Shown here: positions 45,910 to 54,811 of the stretch, piece after piece
How positions within the stretch are numbered: position 1 is the first letter of the stretch
How the letters are laid out: the number at the start of each line of letters is the position of its first letter
From: Colwellia sp.
GTDB lineage: Bacteria; Pseudomonadota; Gammaproteobacteria; Enterobacterales; Alteromonadaceae
Assembly (NCBI GenBank): GCA_013215295.1
Contig: JABSOZ010000002.1
Coordinates: 620,001 to 684,000, forward strand
DNA: 64,000 nt
Direction of reading: 5' to 3'
Notes under the pieces: model-generated
Told to the model about the DNA's origin: nothing
What the model saw: only the letters and a program-made list of their open reading frames with translations
Database searches by the model: none
Program-made: the position numbers and the translations under genes

Positions 45910-47169
45910 TTAATGATTTAAATTGTTTGAAGCTCTTTTAAGTACTCTCAGCAACAATAACATCAAAACGGTATAACTTATTGTGCCACCACTCGACGAT
46001 TTCTTTTCTACAGTTGGAGCTGGTTGTTGATTAACGGTTGTTGTAGTGACGGTAATGTTCACCCTTGCTTCGTTAGAAGATATACCTTTAACGTCATTAA
46101 TGGTGTAAACAATTGAATCTGTTCCACTAAAACTTGCATTGGGTTTATATGTGATTGAACCATTACTATCATCAACAGTCGTTTCTCCACTTTGAGCAAT
46201 TATGACGAGGGTAACAGTTGCAGGGTCAATCGCCGCGTCACCAACTATATCGTTAGAAAGAATATCGATCACAACTTCTGAATTTTCTTGAACTTGTGCG
46301 ACATCATCCTGAGCAGTAATCATTGTTGGTGCCACATCGCTAAGGTTTTCAATAGCGATGATTTTATTGTCCCTCCAATTAGAGACATAGAGGATGCTGC
46401 CATCTTCATTCGGTGTAATGCCATTTGGAAAATTAAAGCCTACTTCTGATGAACCCTCTAATTCTTTAGCACTGCCACCATTAGTAGGAATTGCATAAAT
46501 TTTATTGGTATTTCTACCCGTAGCATAGATAAAATTATTTGCATAAGTAATATAACCAGAAGAATCTAGTGAGCTACTCAATTCTGTAACTGTTTTATCT
46601 TTATCTATTTTGAATAGCCTTGCATCAAGATAATTACCCACATAGAGATTCTCATCTTCATCAAATGCAATACCAACGGGGCCGTTTAATCCATTGCCTT
46701 TTATCCATATTTCGTTATCACCATTAGGCATAATTTTGTAAACAATATTTTTCTCATAACTTGTCACAAAAAGCTCATTTTGTTTGTTAATAACGATCCC
46801 AGTGACATTCCCTAAAGTGACAAAACTTGTCGTTACACCTGTTGTATCAATTTTAGTAATAATTCCCGTATTGTTATTTGCAACATACAAATTGCCTAAC
46901 GAGTCAAAGTCACTACCCAATGGGCCGGATAATCCATCAACAGCAGTGGATATAGTTCCATCAGGTTTTATTTTGTAAACTAAAGTACCTCCTAAGTTTC
47001 CATTACTAGCTCCTCCTGAATTTGAAACATAAAGATTCCCTTGATGATCAAAACTCAGTGCATCATTCTTCCCGAGAGGCGTGGCAGCAAACACACTATA
47101 ATCTACGGCTAAAGACATCGAAGCCGGAAATATTAGTAATGAAAAGAAAAGTATGTTTTTAAACTTCAT
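45910..47169 (-). CDS. NHL-type beta-propeller protein with Ig-like domain and GlyGly-CTERM
   Basis: A 419-residue exported protein. A signal peptide (cleavage near residue 22) precedes a beta-propeller of NHL/SMP-30 type repeats (about residues 30-270; repeated elements such as LSFDHQGNLYVSN, SDFDSLGNLYVAN, IAFDEDENLYVGN). A cadherin/Ig-like domain follows (about 280-380, DILSNDIVGDAA, KPNASFSGTDSIVYTINDVKG). The tail SSSGGTISYTVLMLLLLRVLKRA is a GlyGly-CTERM signal, recognised by rhombosortase. The protein is therefore probably processed at the membrane and exported by type II secretion. Its ligand is unknown. Confidence 0.82.
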   Translation of the reverse strand: MKFKNILFFSLLIFPASMSLAVDYSVFAATPLGKNDALSFDHQGNLYVSNSGGASNGNLGGTLVYKIKPDGTISTAVDGLSGPLGSDFDSLGNLYVANNNTGIITKIDTTGVTTSFVTLGNVTGIVINKQNELFVTSYEKNIVYKIMPNGDNEIWIKGNGLNGPVGIAFDEDENLYVGNYLDARLFKIDKDKTVTELSSSLDSSGYITYANNFIYATGRNTNKIYAIPTNGGSAKELEGSSEVGFNFPNGITPNEDGSILYVSNWRDNKIIAIENLSDVAPTMITAQDDVAQVQENSEVVIDILSNDIVGDAAIDPATVTLVIIAQSGETTVDDSNGSITYKPNASFSGTDSIVYTINDVKGISSNEARVNITVTTTTVNQQPAPTVEKKSSSGGTISYTVLMLLLLRVLKRASNNLNH

Positions 47170-47272
47170 ATTATTTTATCTCTTATTTATAGTTTGTTAT
47201 GTATTGCTAAGTAATAAATCAAGTGAATAATTACTTTCAACTACATCGTATAGGTGGTGTAACATTGACGAT

Positions 47273-50200
47273 TTATAGTTTAAATATATTGTCATTACTG
47301 TCTCTGTCTATTAATTTCACAAAAGGGTCTACCGCTGCAAATAATGGCTTTTTCGATACGATTAAAGTGATTATGTTTTTGCCATCTTTGATCCTGTGTT
47401 TTTTCAAGTACAATATGTTGCCATCTTCCTGACTTGTGCCGCTGTTAGTTATATCTTCAGGGTTAGATAAAAACAAACCAATATCCACCATTGCAGATAA
47501 AGGTGCTTGCTTTTCAACGCCTTGCCCATCTGCAATAAGGCGTTTTGCTTCTACCGTTATTGTGACTTGAAATTGGTTATTCTTAATCGGTTTAATTAGC
47601 ACATCGGTTGTTTTGATATCGTAAATGTTTACTTCTGTAAACAGTCGTTTTATCTCTGTTTTCTCATTTTCAGTCGCATTCTTGGTAATGAATTCAAGCA
47701 AGTTTTGAGTGGTCGGGTAGATGTTGTCAGTAAATTTGTATCGCTGAACAAAGCGGGATAAAGCATGGTTTAATCTTTCTTCACCTATCAAATCAACCAA
47801 GGCCATCATTACAATTGAACCTTTGTGATAGTGTAAATATTTTTGGTTTTCAACCCTCATTAAAGGTAGCTCTTCAACTTGTTCGCTAGAACGGCCACGT
47901 AAATAACTATCAAGTTCCATCTTGAGAATTTTTCGTAACTTGACATCGCCATATTTTTGTTTAAATAGCATTAACGCACTGTACTGTGACAAGGTTTCTG
48001 TGATCATAGCGCTACCTTGAACATCAGCAGCATCCACTTGATTCCCCCACCACTGATGTGCCACTTCGTGAGCTATAACATAATAAATTTGATCTATGCT
48101 ATTTTCATCTCGTAGATCAGTGATAAATCCTAGCCGTTCAGAAAAAGCAATAGTATTAGGAAAACTTTGCGCAAAATTTCGATAAGATGGGAATTCAATA
48201 ATCCTTATTTGATCATGAGGATAAGCGCCAAAACTAGTTGAAAAATAGTCTAATGCATCCTTAACTGCTTGACTCATTCGACTGACATTAACGCTGTGGT
48301 CATGATGATAGTAAATTTCAATATCAACGCCATTATGTACACTGGAATGCTTTTCATATCTTGCTGACATGAACGCAACAAAGTTTTGAATGGGTTCATC
48401 AGATTTATAATTAAAATATCGACGTCCGTTTTCTTCCCATTGTTTTATTAATGAACCTGGTGCGATGGCGATTTGATCAGCGGCGGTTGAAACAGTCGCT
48501 TCAAAGTCGATATAACCAATATCTACACCTTTACTTGAGACATTATAATATGATGAATTTTCTAATTTATGGGCGCGTCGTGGTGGCTCAAGAGCATACT
48601 TTTTCCTTTTCGCGGGCGAAATTAACTCAAGACTTGGTACATATCCATATAAAGGGAATATTGCGTATCCTTCAAAAAAAGTACCGTTCCCCACAATTTC
48701 AACATTTGCAGAGCCAGCATTATTATCAACAAACCCTTGATGTTGGCGCTCCAATTGGAATGAACCTGAACGTTTCTCTCCGGGTTGTAAAGGAAGGTTG
48801 AATTCAAACCAGTAAGTATTGGTATCTTTGTCCCAATCAGCTAATTTTCCGCCGTCAATTGTTATATTGAAACTTTTTGGGGTGTAATAGGGTAGAGAAA
48901 TTAAAAATCGGTTAATAGGCTCGTTAGTTTTATTGATGAGGTTAATTTTTGCATCGACTTTTACAGCACGTGAATCAGGGTAAAGATCTACATTTACCTG
49001 AAGTTTTGTAATTGTTGGAACAGGTGAATCAATATATTGTTGATAACGTTTTTCGTAATTAGCTTTAATTTCATCCTTCTCTTGCATTGTTGTATATTCA
49101 TTAACTACACGGGTGTTGTAAAAAATGGTACTGCCACTCAATAAAAATATAATAGAACAAATAGCTATTGCGTACCTTCCAGTATGGGTGATTTGGTAAC
49201 TGACTTTTGGCAAACGTGTCTTTAAACTTTGTACTGGACCTCGTTGCCAAAGGCCATAACCAATAATACTTAAAATAATTGCGAGTGCTCCCCAATAAAG
49301 CATATACCAGCTATGACTTTGTAAAGACCAACCGAAGCCATTTAAATCTGTATATTGTAAGATGGGAGATTTACTAAAACGAAACATGTTATGACCAAGA
49401 CCTAAAGGCTCCATAGCAAAGTTAATGCCTATGCACAGTGCAAATAACAACATGCCTATATACTTGTTAGGGCTTATTACTTGCAGAAAAAAAGCCAGAA
49501 TCGTTAACATAATCCAAGGTAAAACTGAGAAATAAAAGAGTGAAATCAAATATTGTGGAATATCAATTAAGTTAATACCATTAGCCAACTGATAAGTAAT
49601 TGTTACGCATATAGCTAAGATCATTAAGATGATTAATATTGAACATACTGCAATCAATTTTGACAGCCAGAAGCAAAGGTTATTTACTGGCATTGAGTCA
49701 ATAATATCGCCCATTCCGGAAAGACGTTCTCGCCAAATTACCTCAGCGCTATAGTAGGTGATGATTATCATGCTTAATATCACCATTGACCCTTTGATGA
49801 CTTGTACCATAATTTGGGTAAAAGGTAGTTGAGTGCTGCCAAACATACCTTTGGGTTGGAAAAGTACAGCAATCATCGTTAAAAACACAAAACCACATAA
49901 TGCAATGAATGCGGGTGTAATTATTACCTGTTTAAACTCGAATTTTGTCCGCGCAAAAAATTGGCTCCATTCGGGATTATTAGCACCTTTGTAGTTAATA
50001 ATATGATGGCTAACAGTTGTATCTTCTAAGATGATATGTTGATTTTTAGTTTTTTTCTTTGCAGACTTTTTATTGTGTATTGTTAATGGCGATAAAATCT
50101 TACCTATAGCTATCAATATTATACTAGACAATATTAGCCATAAAAGGCGATTTAATAGTAGGCTATCCGTTAATGTCAGCATTTGATTATTCTGCTCATA

Positions 50201-50866
50201 TAACGTCCAGTAGCGGCTGATTTCTTGGAATGTGCTGATAGCAAAAGGATCCATCAGTGAGCCTAAAGCTGGGTTTGAGAGAAAAAATGTTCCACTAGCA
50301 TTGTATAAAGCAAACACAGCAATAAGGCTAAGATAAATGGGCATCATTGCTTTGAGACGAGTTGCAATAGCGTAGAAAAGACAAGAGGTTACAAAGAGTG
50401 CAGGGACTGAAATATAGAAAAAAGTTGTTAGGTAATAGGCAATATTTGTCGAGCCTAATCTTTCTGGTGCCACCCATGGCATTAGGCTTCCAACGAACAA
50501 GCCTATTGGTACTGCTGAGAATATCACTACGATCACAACAAATGTGGCTAAAAAACGTCCTAGTTGATACATCAGAGCGTTAATTGGCTTGCAATATAAT
50601 ATCTCAGCCATATCACTTTCATGGTCTCTTAATGCGCTGTTAGACATAAAGTTCACCACTAAAATCATTGCAAAAAGCCCAAACATACTCATGACTTTAG
50701 CGATAAAGAAAGGACCATTAATATGTACATTACTGCCAAGGTCATTCAACAGGTTTTGCATGTTTGTTGCAGATATAGCCAGCATAAAAAAAATACTTGC
50801 AGAGATATAAAATGATGGTTGACGGGTAAAATATCGCCACTCAAACATAAACATTTTAGCTAACAT
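47273..50866 (-). CDS. ABC permease fused to M1 peptidase
   Basis: A 1197-residue fusion. The N-terminal half (about residues 1-590) is an ABC-2 type membrane part with roughly a dozen helices. The C-terminal half is a periplasmic M1 (gluzincin) peptidase domain: the zinc site is HEVAH (His933, Glu934, His937) followed by Glu956, which fits HExxH-x18-E. The frame extends to 50962, but the GGAGG ribosome site directly before the ATG at 50866 sets the start. The ATPase gene lies 10 bp upstream. Similar fusions are known from Bacteroidetes and Proteobacteria; cargo and peptide substrate are unknown. Confidence 0.88.
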   Translation of the reverse strand: MLAKMFMFEWRYFTRQPSFYISASIFFMLAISATNMQNLLNDLGSNVHINGPFFIAKVMSMFGLFAMILVVNFMSNSALRDHESDMAEILYCKPINALMYQLGRFLATFVVIVVIFSAVPIGLFVGSLMPWVAPERLGSTNIAYYLTTFFYISVPALFVTSCLFYAIATRLKAMMPIYLSLIAVFALYNASGTFFLSNPALGSLMDPFAISTFQEISRYWTLYEQNNQMLTLTDSLLLNRLLWLILSSIILIAIGKILSPLTIHNKKSAKKKTKNQHIILEDTTVSHHIINYKGANNPEWSQFFARTKFEFKQVIITPAFIALCGFVFLTMIAVLFQPKGMFGSTQLPFTQIMVQVIKGSMVILSMIIITYYSAEVIWRERLSGMGDIIDSMPVNNLCFWLSKLIAVCSILIILMILAICVTITYQLANGINLIDIPQYLISLFYFSVLPWIMLTILAFFLQVISPNKYIGMLLFALCIGINFAMEPLGLGHNMFRFSKSPILQYTDLNGFGWSLQSHSWYMLYWGALAIILSIIGYGLWQRGPVQSLKTRLPKVSYQITHTGRYAIAICSIIFLLSGSTIFYNTRVVNEYTTMQEKDEIKANYEKRYQQYIDSPVPTITKLQVNVDLYPDSRAVKVDAKINLINKTNEPINRFLISLPYYTPKSFNITIDGGKLADWDKDTNTYWFEFNLPLQPGEKRSGSFQLERQHQGFVDNNAGSANVEIVGNGTFFEGYAIFPLYGYVPSLELISPAKRKKYALEPPRRAHKLENSSYYNVSSKGVDIGYIDFEATVSTAADQIAIAPGSLIKQWEENGRRYFNYKSDEPIQNFVAFMSARYEKHSSVHNGVDIEIYYHHDHSVNVSRMSQAVKDALDYFSTSFGAYPHDQIRIIEFPSYRNFAQSFPNTIAFSERLGFITDLRDENSIDQIYYVIAHEVAHQWWGNQVDAADVQGSAMITETLSQYSALMLFKQKYGDVKLRKILKMELDSYLRGRSSEQVEELPLMRVENQKYLHYHKGSIVMMALVDLIGEERLNHALSRFVQRYKFTDNIYPTTQNLLEFITKNATENEKTEIKRLFTEVNIYDIKTTDVLIKPIKNNQFQVTITVEAKRLIADGQGVEKQAPLSAMVDIGLFLSNPEDITNSGTSQEDGNILYLKKHRIKDGKNIITLIVSKKPLFAAVDPFVKLIDRDSNDNIFKL

Positions 50867-50876
50867 AATTGCCTCC

Positions 50877-51752
50877 TTAACTAGCTGAACGCTGTGTGTG
50901 TAAAGTAGAAAAGTACACATCTTCAAGATTGGCAGGTGTGGGTTCAAAGCCTTCAGGAGCACTATCAGCTAGAACATGTACTATGGTTTGCCCCGAGAGT
51001 AAACGTTTAGAAATAACGGAAAATTCTTTTTCAATTTCAGATAATTCATCTCGTACGATTGATTTGCGCCATATTCTGCCATTAAGTTTCTCAATCAGGT
51101 GTATTGGATTGCCTTCGAGTAATATTTCTCCCGCAGCTAAAACAGCCATAGCAGGACATAGCTCTGTAACATCATCCACAATGTGTGTTGACAAAATAAT
51201 GACTTTATCTTGGCCAAGAGAAACGAGTAAATTATGAAAGCGATTTCGCTCTTCTGGATCCAGTCCTCCAGTAGGTTCGTCAACAATAAGTAAGTCGGGA
51301 TCTCCCAATAAAGCTTGAGCAATTCCAAAGCGTTGACGCATTCCTCCAGAGTAACCGCTTACCGCATTTTTTCTGTGTTGGTACAAATTTGTTTGGTGTA
51401 ATAAACTATCGACAACTTCTTTACGTTCAATCTTATTAACTAGTCCTTTAAGTATGGCTAAATGGTCTAATAATTCATCAGCAGGAACGCGTGGGTACAC
51501 GCCAAAGCTTTGTGGTAAATAGCCTAAACGTTTTCTCAATTCATTTGGGTTATTCAATACATCAATACCGTCAAAATGTATGCTTCCAGAATCGGCTTCT
51601 TGTAATGTAGATATGGTTCTCATTAGTGATGATTTACCTGCACCATTAGGGCCTAGCAAGCCGTACATCCCTTTAGGAATGGATAATGAAACTTTTTTAA
51701 GGGCATTGACACCGTTATCATATGTCTTGCAAAGCTTGTCGATTTTTAACAT
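50877..51752 (-). CDS. ABC transporter ATPase, partner of the permease/peptidase
   Basis: A 291-residue ATP-binding protein of the ABC-2 export type: Walker A GPNGAGKSSLM near residue 36, signature YSGGMRQRFGIAQALL near 134, Walker B LLIVDEPTGGLDP near 154, and STHIVDD. AGGTAGGAC before the ATG is a strong ribosome site. The GGAGG for the downstream permease/M1 gene overlaps this gene's stop, so the two are translationally coupled and work as one exporter. Confidence 0.93.
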   Translation of the reverse strand: MLKIDKLCKTYDNGVNALKKVSLSIPKGMYGLLGPNGAGKSSLMRTISTLQEADSGSIHFDGIDVLNNPNELRKRLGYLPQSFGVYPRVPADELLDHLAILKGLVNKIERKEVVDSLLHQTNLYQHRKNAVSGYSGGMRQRFGIAQALLGDPDLLIVDEPTGGLDPEERNRFHNLLVSLGQDKVIILSTHIVDDVTELCPAMAVLAAGEILLEGNPIHLIEKLNGRIWRKSIVRDELSEIEKEFSVISKRLLSGQTIVHVLADSAPEGFEPTPANLEDVYFSTLHTQRSAS

Positions 51753-51943
51753 GTCCTACCTCTGATTAGCGCTATTTATTAACGGTATTTATTTCTGTTT
51801 AATATAAATAAGAGTGGAAGAAAAGATCCAAAGTATATTTAAGTTATTGTGCGTTATATAGAACGTTTGTGCGGAACTTACCGGTGCCTATGTGAATGAA
51901 TGCTTAATATTGCTGGAATTTGACTGTTTTATGATATTAAAAA

Positions 51944-52741
51944 TTATCGGTGTTGACGTAACCTTGTTTGAAGTCTTCGTGGTGTTAAACCGTAGGTTTT
52001 TTTAAAGTGTCGGTTCATGTGGCTTTGATCAGAAAAATTACAAGCGATTGCTGCGTCAGCAGCACTCGTTCCCGTGAGGAGCATAGTTCGCGCACGTTCT
52101 AAACGGCGCATAATTAAATATCTGTATGGGCTGGTGCCAAATAAAGCACGGAAGTCTCGTGTTAGTTTCCAACGATCCCGTCCAGAAATTTGCTCTAAAG
52201 TTTCCAGATCGATGGTTTGGTTTAGGTTGGCATTAATATATTCTCTAGCTAATTCTGCCGCTTTATAGTCAGGTCTCTTTTTATTTTGGCTTTTTGTACA
52301 AGTTATCCTGTCCATACTTATAGCGAGATCATAAAGACTTTCTTCGTATTCTAGACCTTTAAGTGGGCGTTCCATATCATCAAAAATCCCGCATAGTGCC
52401 AGATATAGTTGCTGGTCATCAGATATGCCACCATCAATAAATGGTAACGATTTTCCGCCAAGTATTTTTTGTATTTTTGCTGGCTCAATGTAACAAACAC
52501 GATAATGCATTATAGATTCATTGACAGGTTGACCATCATGAAGTTCATCAGGGTGAATGATTAAACTTCTGCCTGCTTCGTTAAATCGTGAGCATCCTCG
52601 GTAAGTAAAACCTTGTTTTCCACTTAATGTAATTCCTACTGCATAGGTATCATGGCGATGGGCACCAAAGGCAGGTTGGTCAAAACAGGCTTCTATACGC
52701 TCTATTTCACCGGGTGCTTTATAAATCCAATTTGTATTCAT
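51944..52741 (-). CDS. AraC-family regulator with cupin sensor
   Basis: A 265-residue regulator. The N-terminal cupin-like sensor contains FGAHRHDTYAVGITLSGKQGF (about residues 25-45) and LIIHPDELHDGQPV (about 68-81), typical of AraC proteins that bind small ligands. The DNA-binding domain covers about 160-262, with the second helix-turn-helix DAAIACNFSDQSHMNRHFKK. It is directly upstream of the ABC/M1 genes on the same strand (191 bp), so control of that exporter is likely. Confidence 0.85.
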   Translation of the reverse strand: MNTNWIYKAPGEIERIEACFDQPAFGAHRHDTYAVGITLSGKQGFTYRGCSRFNEAGRSLIIHPDELHDGQPVNESIMHYRVCYIEPAKIQKILGGKSLPFIDGGISDDQQLYLALCGIFDDMERPLKGLEYEESLYDLAISMDRITCTKSQNKKRPDYKAAELAREYINANLNQTIDLETLEQISGRDRWKLTRDFRALFGTSPYRYLIMRRLERARTMLLTGTSAADAAIACNFSDQSHMNRHFKKTYGLTPRRLQTRLRQHR

Positions 52742-53144
52742 ATAAATATTCTCGTGTATATTTTTTACTATCGCGCTACTTCAGCTGAACTATTGTTATT
52801 GATAGATTCACGGGGCAATAATGTCTAATACCATCACTAATATTAGTTAAAAAATAAGTGTTTTTCGAAACTTGGGACATAATAACAATATATAATTGCA
52901 ATAATTTTAGATGAGTTGAAATGTGGTGGATATCAAATTCTTGTGGTTTTCATCAGTTTTGTTTCAACAGAATGAACTTTTAGTTAACTATCGTTTATCG
53001 AAAAAATGTAGCTCAATATTAATTCACAATTAACATGCATTTAGTAATAACCTCTGCGAAAAAAACTTTTACAAAATAATTCTGACTTTGAGTACTTGGT
53101 TAATATGGTAGAATAATTTATGTTTGAGCCAAGTTGAGTGAAAA
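52742..53144. promoter_or_regulatory. Intergenic region between two divergent AraC genes
   Basis: 403 bp without a recognised gene. It must hold promoters for both AraC genes. No palindrome or direct repeat of operator size could be recognised with confidence; the DNA is AT-rich. Confidence 0.4.
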
Positions 53145-54005
53145 TTGAGAAATATTGTTGAACATAAACCCTTTGTAGATGTGACCAATAATCTTTTCAA
53201 TGCTAATTTCATTGAGAAAGGCATTGGTGTGAGCAAATGGAATGTTCGTAAGAATAATGTTTCCTACTTTCAAGCTAATATTCACACATTGAGTTTGTAT
53301 CTTTGTGGTGGTGATAATAGCTTCAGAAATGACAATAAGTCACTAAAAGGTGGTCCCGGTAAAATATGCTTGATGCCACAGAATCAAGCTTCTTTGTGGC
53401 AAATAAACGATCAGATAGAGTTTATTCATATATATTTTAGTGAAGATTATCTTAAAAAGTTTGCATCGTTAAATTTAGATGTTGATATTAGAAATATAAA
53501 TCTTCGCGATGTGATCTACGACAGCAATGCGACTATAAAAGCTATGATTGTAAATTTATATCAATTGTCTCGCTTTGATGAACAAGTAAATTTACTAGCA
53601 AAAGAAGAGTTACAAATGCAGTTAATGCATAAAGTCATCAATTGCTACAATGAAAATAAAATTAGAAACGAGTTTATTGCCAGCGGGCTTTCCATGTCAA
53701 ATATCCAAAGGGTGAAACAGGCCATTTTTGACGATATTTCATCCGCTCATACCATCCATGGTCTAGCAAATATAGTTAACCTTAGCCCTTTTCATTTTGC
53801 CAAAATGTTTAAGCTGAGTGTTGGCTTAACACCCGCGCAATATATTTTACAATGCCGATTCACTTTAGCAAAAAATCTCCTTAAAACACATATGCCTTTG
53901 ATTGAAATTACTTATCTTGCTGGTTTTAGCCATCAGAGTCATATGTCTGCAGTTTTTAAAAAGTTTTTAGGTGTAACACCATTATTTTATCGTAATAATT
54001 TGTAA
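53145..54005 (+). CDS. AraC-family transcriptional regulator
   Basis: A 286-residue regulator. The N-terminal part is beta-rich (AraC_binding-like: SKWNVRKNNVSYFQANIHTLSL, a GPGKICLMPQNQASLWQ stretch) and the C-terminal domain (about 185-284) has the AraC helix-turn-helix pair, ANIVNLSPFHFAKMFKLSVG and ITYLAGFSHQSHMSAVFKK. The start is uncertain: a TTG at 53145 is the only candidate giving a full N-terminal domain, without a strong ribosome site. It is divergent from the other AraC gene. Confidence 0.82.
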   Translation: MRNIVEHKPFVDVTNNLFNANFIEKGIGVSKWNVRKNNVSYFQANIHTLSLYLCGGDNSFRNDNKSLKGGPGKICLMPQNQASLWQINDQIEFIHIYFSEDYLKKFASLNLDVDIRNINLRDVIYDSNATIKAMIVNLYQLSRFDEQVNLLAKEELQMQLMHKVINCYNENKIRNEFIASGLSMSNIQRVKQAIFDDISSAHTIHGLANIVNLSPFHFAKMFKLSVGLTPAQYILQCRFTLAKNLLKTHMPLIEITYLAGFSHQSHMSAVFKKFLGVTPLFYRNNL

Positions 54006-54137
54006 AATGAGTCGTTAATTTCACTTTATCGTTTATTGATTGAAACTAAATAAATATCAATCCTATTGATCTAAAGAACGATTTTACCGCTATGCACAAT
54101 ATTATTTATCAGATAAAAAATATTAACGAAAAAGCAT

Positions 54138-54188
54138 AAAAAAACGCTGCAAATAGATATGATATTTATCTATTTGCAGCGTTTTTTA
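54138..54188. terminator. Long bidirectional terminator hairpin
   Basis: AAAAACGCTGCAAATAGATA and its inverse TATCTATTTGCAGCGTTTTT form a stem of about 20 pairs with a short loop between convergent genes (AraC + and TIGR02922-like -). T-runs flank both sides, so it can stop transcription in both directions. Confidence 0.9.
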
Positions 54189-54218
54189 TATTTTGAACTT
54201 TAAATTTTATTTGAGCGA

Positions 54219-54440
54219 TTAGGCAACTTCATCTATCGCTAAAATGCGATCACCGACTTTGTTCATAATATTAATTTCACCTTCACATACTGCAATAATC
54301 GCCTTACCTCTTTTAAAGGTTTCAGGTATTACTACTCGTCCTTTTGGACATTGTAAGAATGATTCAATTTTATGTAAAAGTTCAAGGGAAGTATCACTGT
54401 AATAAATCACAGTGACTAATTTTTCTTTGTAATCTGTCAT
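54219..54440 (-). CDS. TIGR02922-like small protein
   Basis: A 73-residue cytoplasmic protein (MTDYKEKLVTVIYYSDTSLE and on, ending ILAIDEVA) that resembles the small TIGR02922 family of Colwellia and Shewanella. Its function is unknown. It has one cysteine pair region (FLQCPKGRVVIPETFKRGK). The ribosome site GACTTACTC is unremarkable. It stands alone with its own strong terminator, upstream of nothing. Confidence 0.7.
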   Translation of the reverse strand: MTDYKEKLVTVIYYSDTSLELLHKIESFLQCPKGRVVIPETFKRGKAIIAVCEGEINIMNKVGDRILAIDEVA

Positions 54441-54672
54441 GAGTAAGTCTTATTGTTATTTGTGAATGTAAACTCATCAATCCATTGAAAATCTTATGTT
54501 ATCGTTCGGCTATAACTACCGACAATTTATGAATAACTAAAGCGATGAAAATTTATACAATGAAGATAACATACTGGATGCTTGAAAACCACTTTGAGAC
54601 AAAAACAATCAACTTAAATTATAAATGTCTACTTAATACAGTTTAAAACTTTAGTAAATTTTTAGGAAAAAA
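54441..54672. other. Intergenic region
   Basis: This gap between the small protein gene and the nagP terminator holds nothing recognisable. The promoter of the TIGR02922-like gene (minus strand) must lie here. Confidence 0.4.
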
Positions 54673-54698
54673 AAACCCTGAGTATAAAACTCAGGGTC
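54673..54698 (-). terminator. Terminator of the nag operon
   Basis: ACCCTGAGT and ACTCAGGGT form a perfect nine-base stem, followed on the minus strand by a long run of T. It lies about 115 bases after the nagP stop. Confidence 0.85.
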
Positions 54699-54811
54699 GA
54701 TCAAATTAGATCGTTTAACGCACCCTCAACTAGTGAGATCGGATATCCATACGGATAAATTTGTACCAATGTCTATAAATATTACGTTTAAAAATTGTCC
54801 AGAGATTTAAA

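Noticed and set aside
48451-48801. 116-residue plus-strand ORF
   Set aside because: Antisense to the permease/M1 gene, with no independent evidence.
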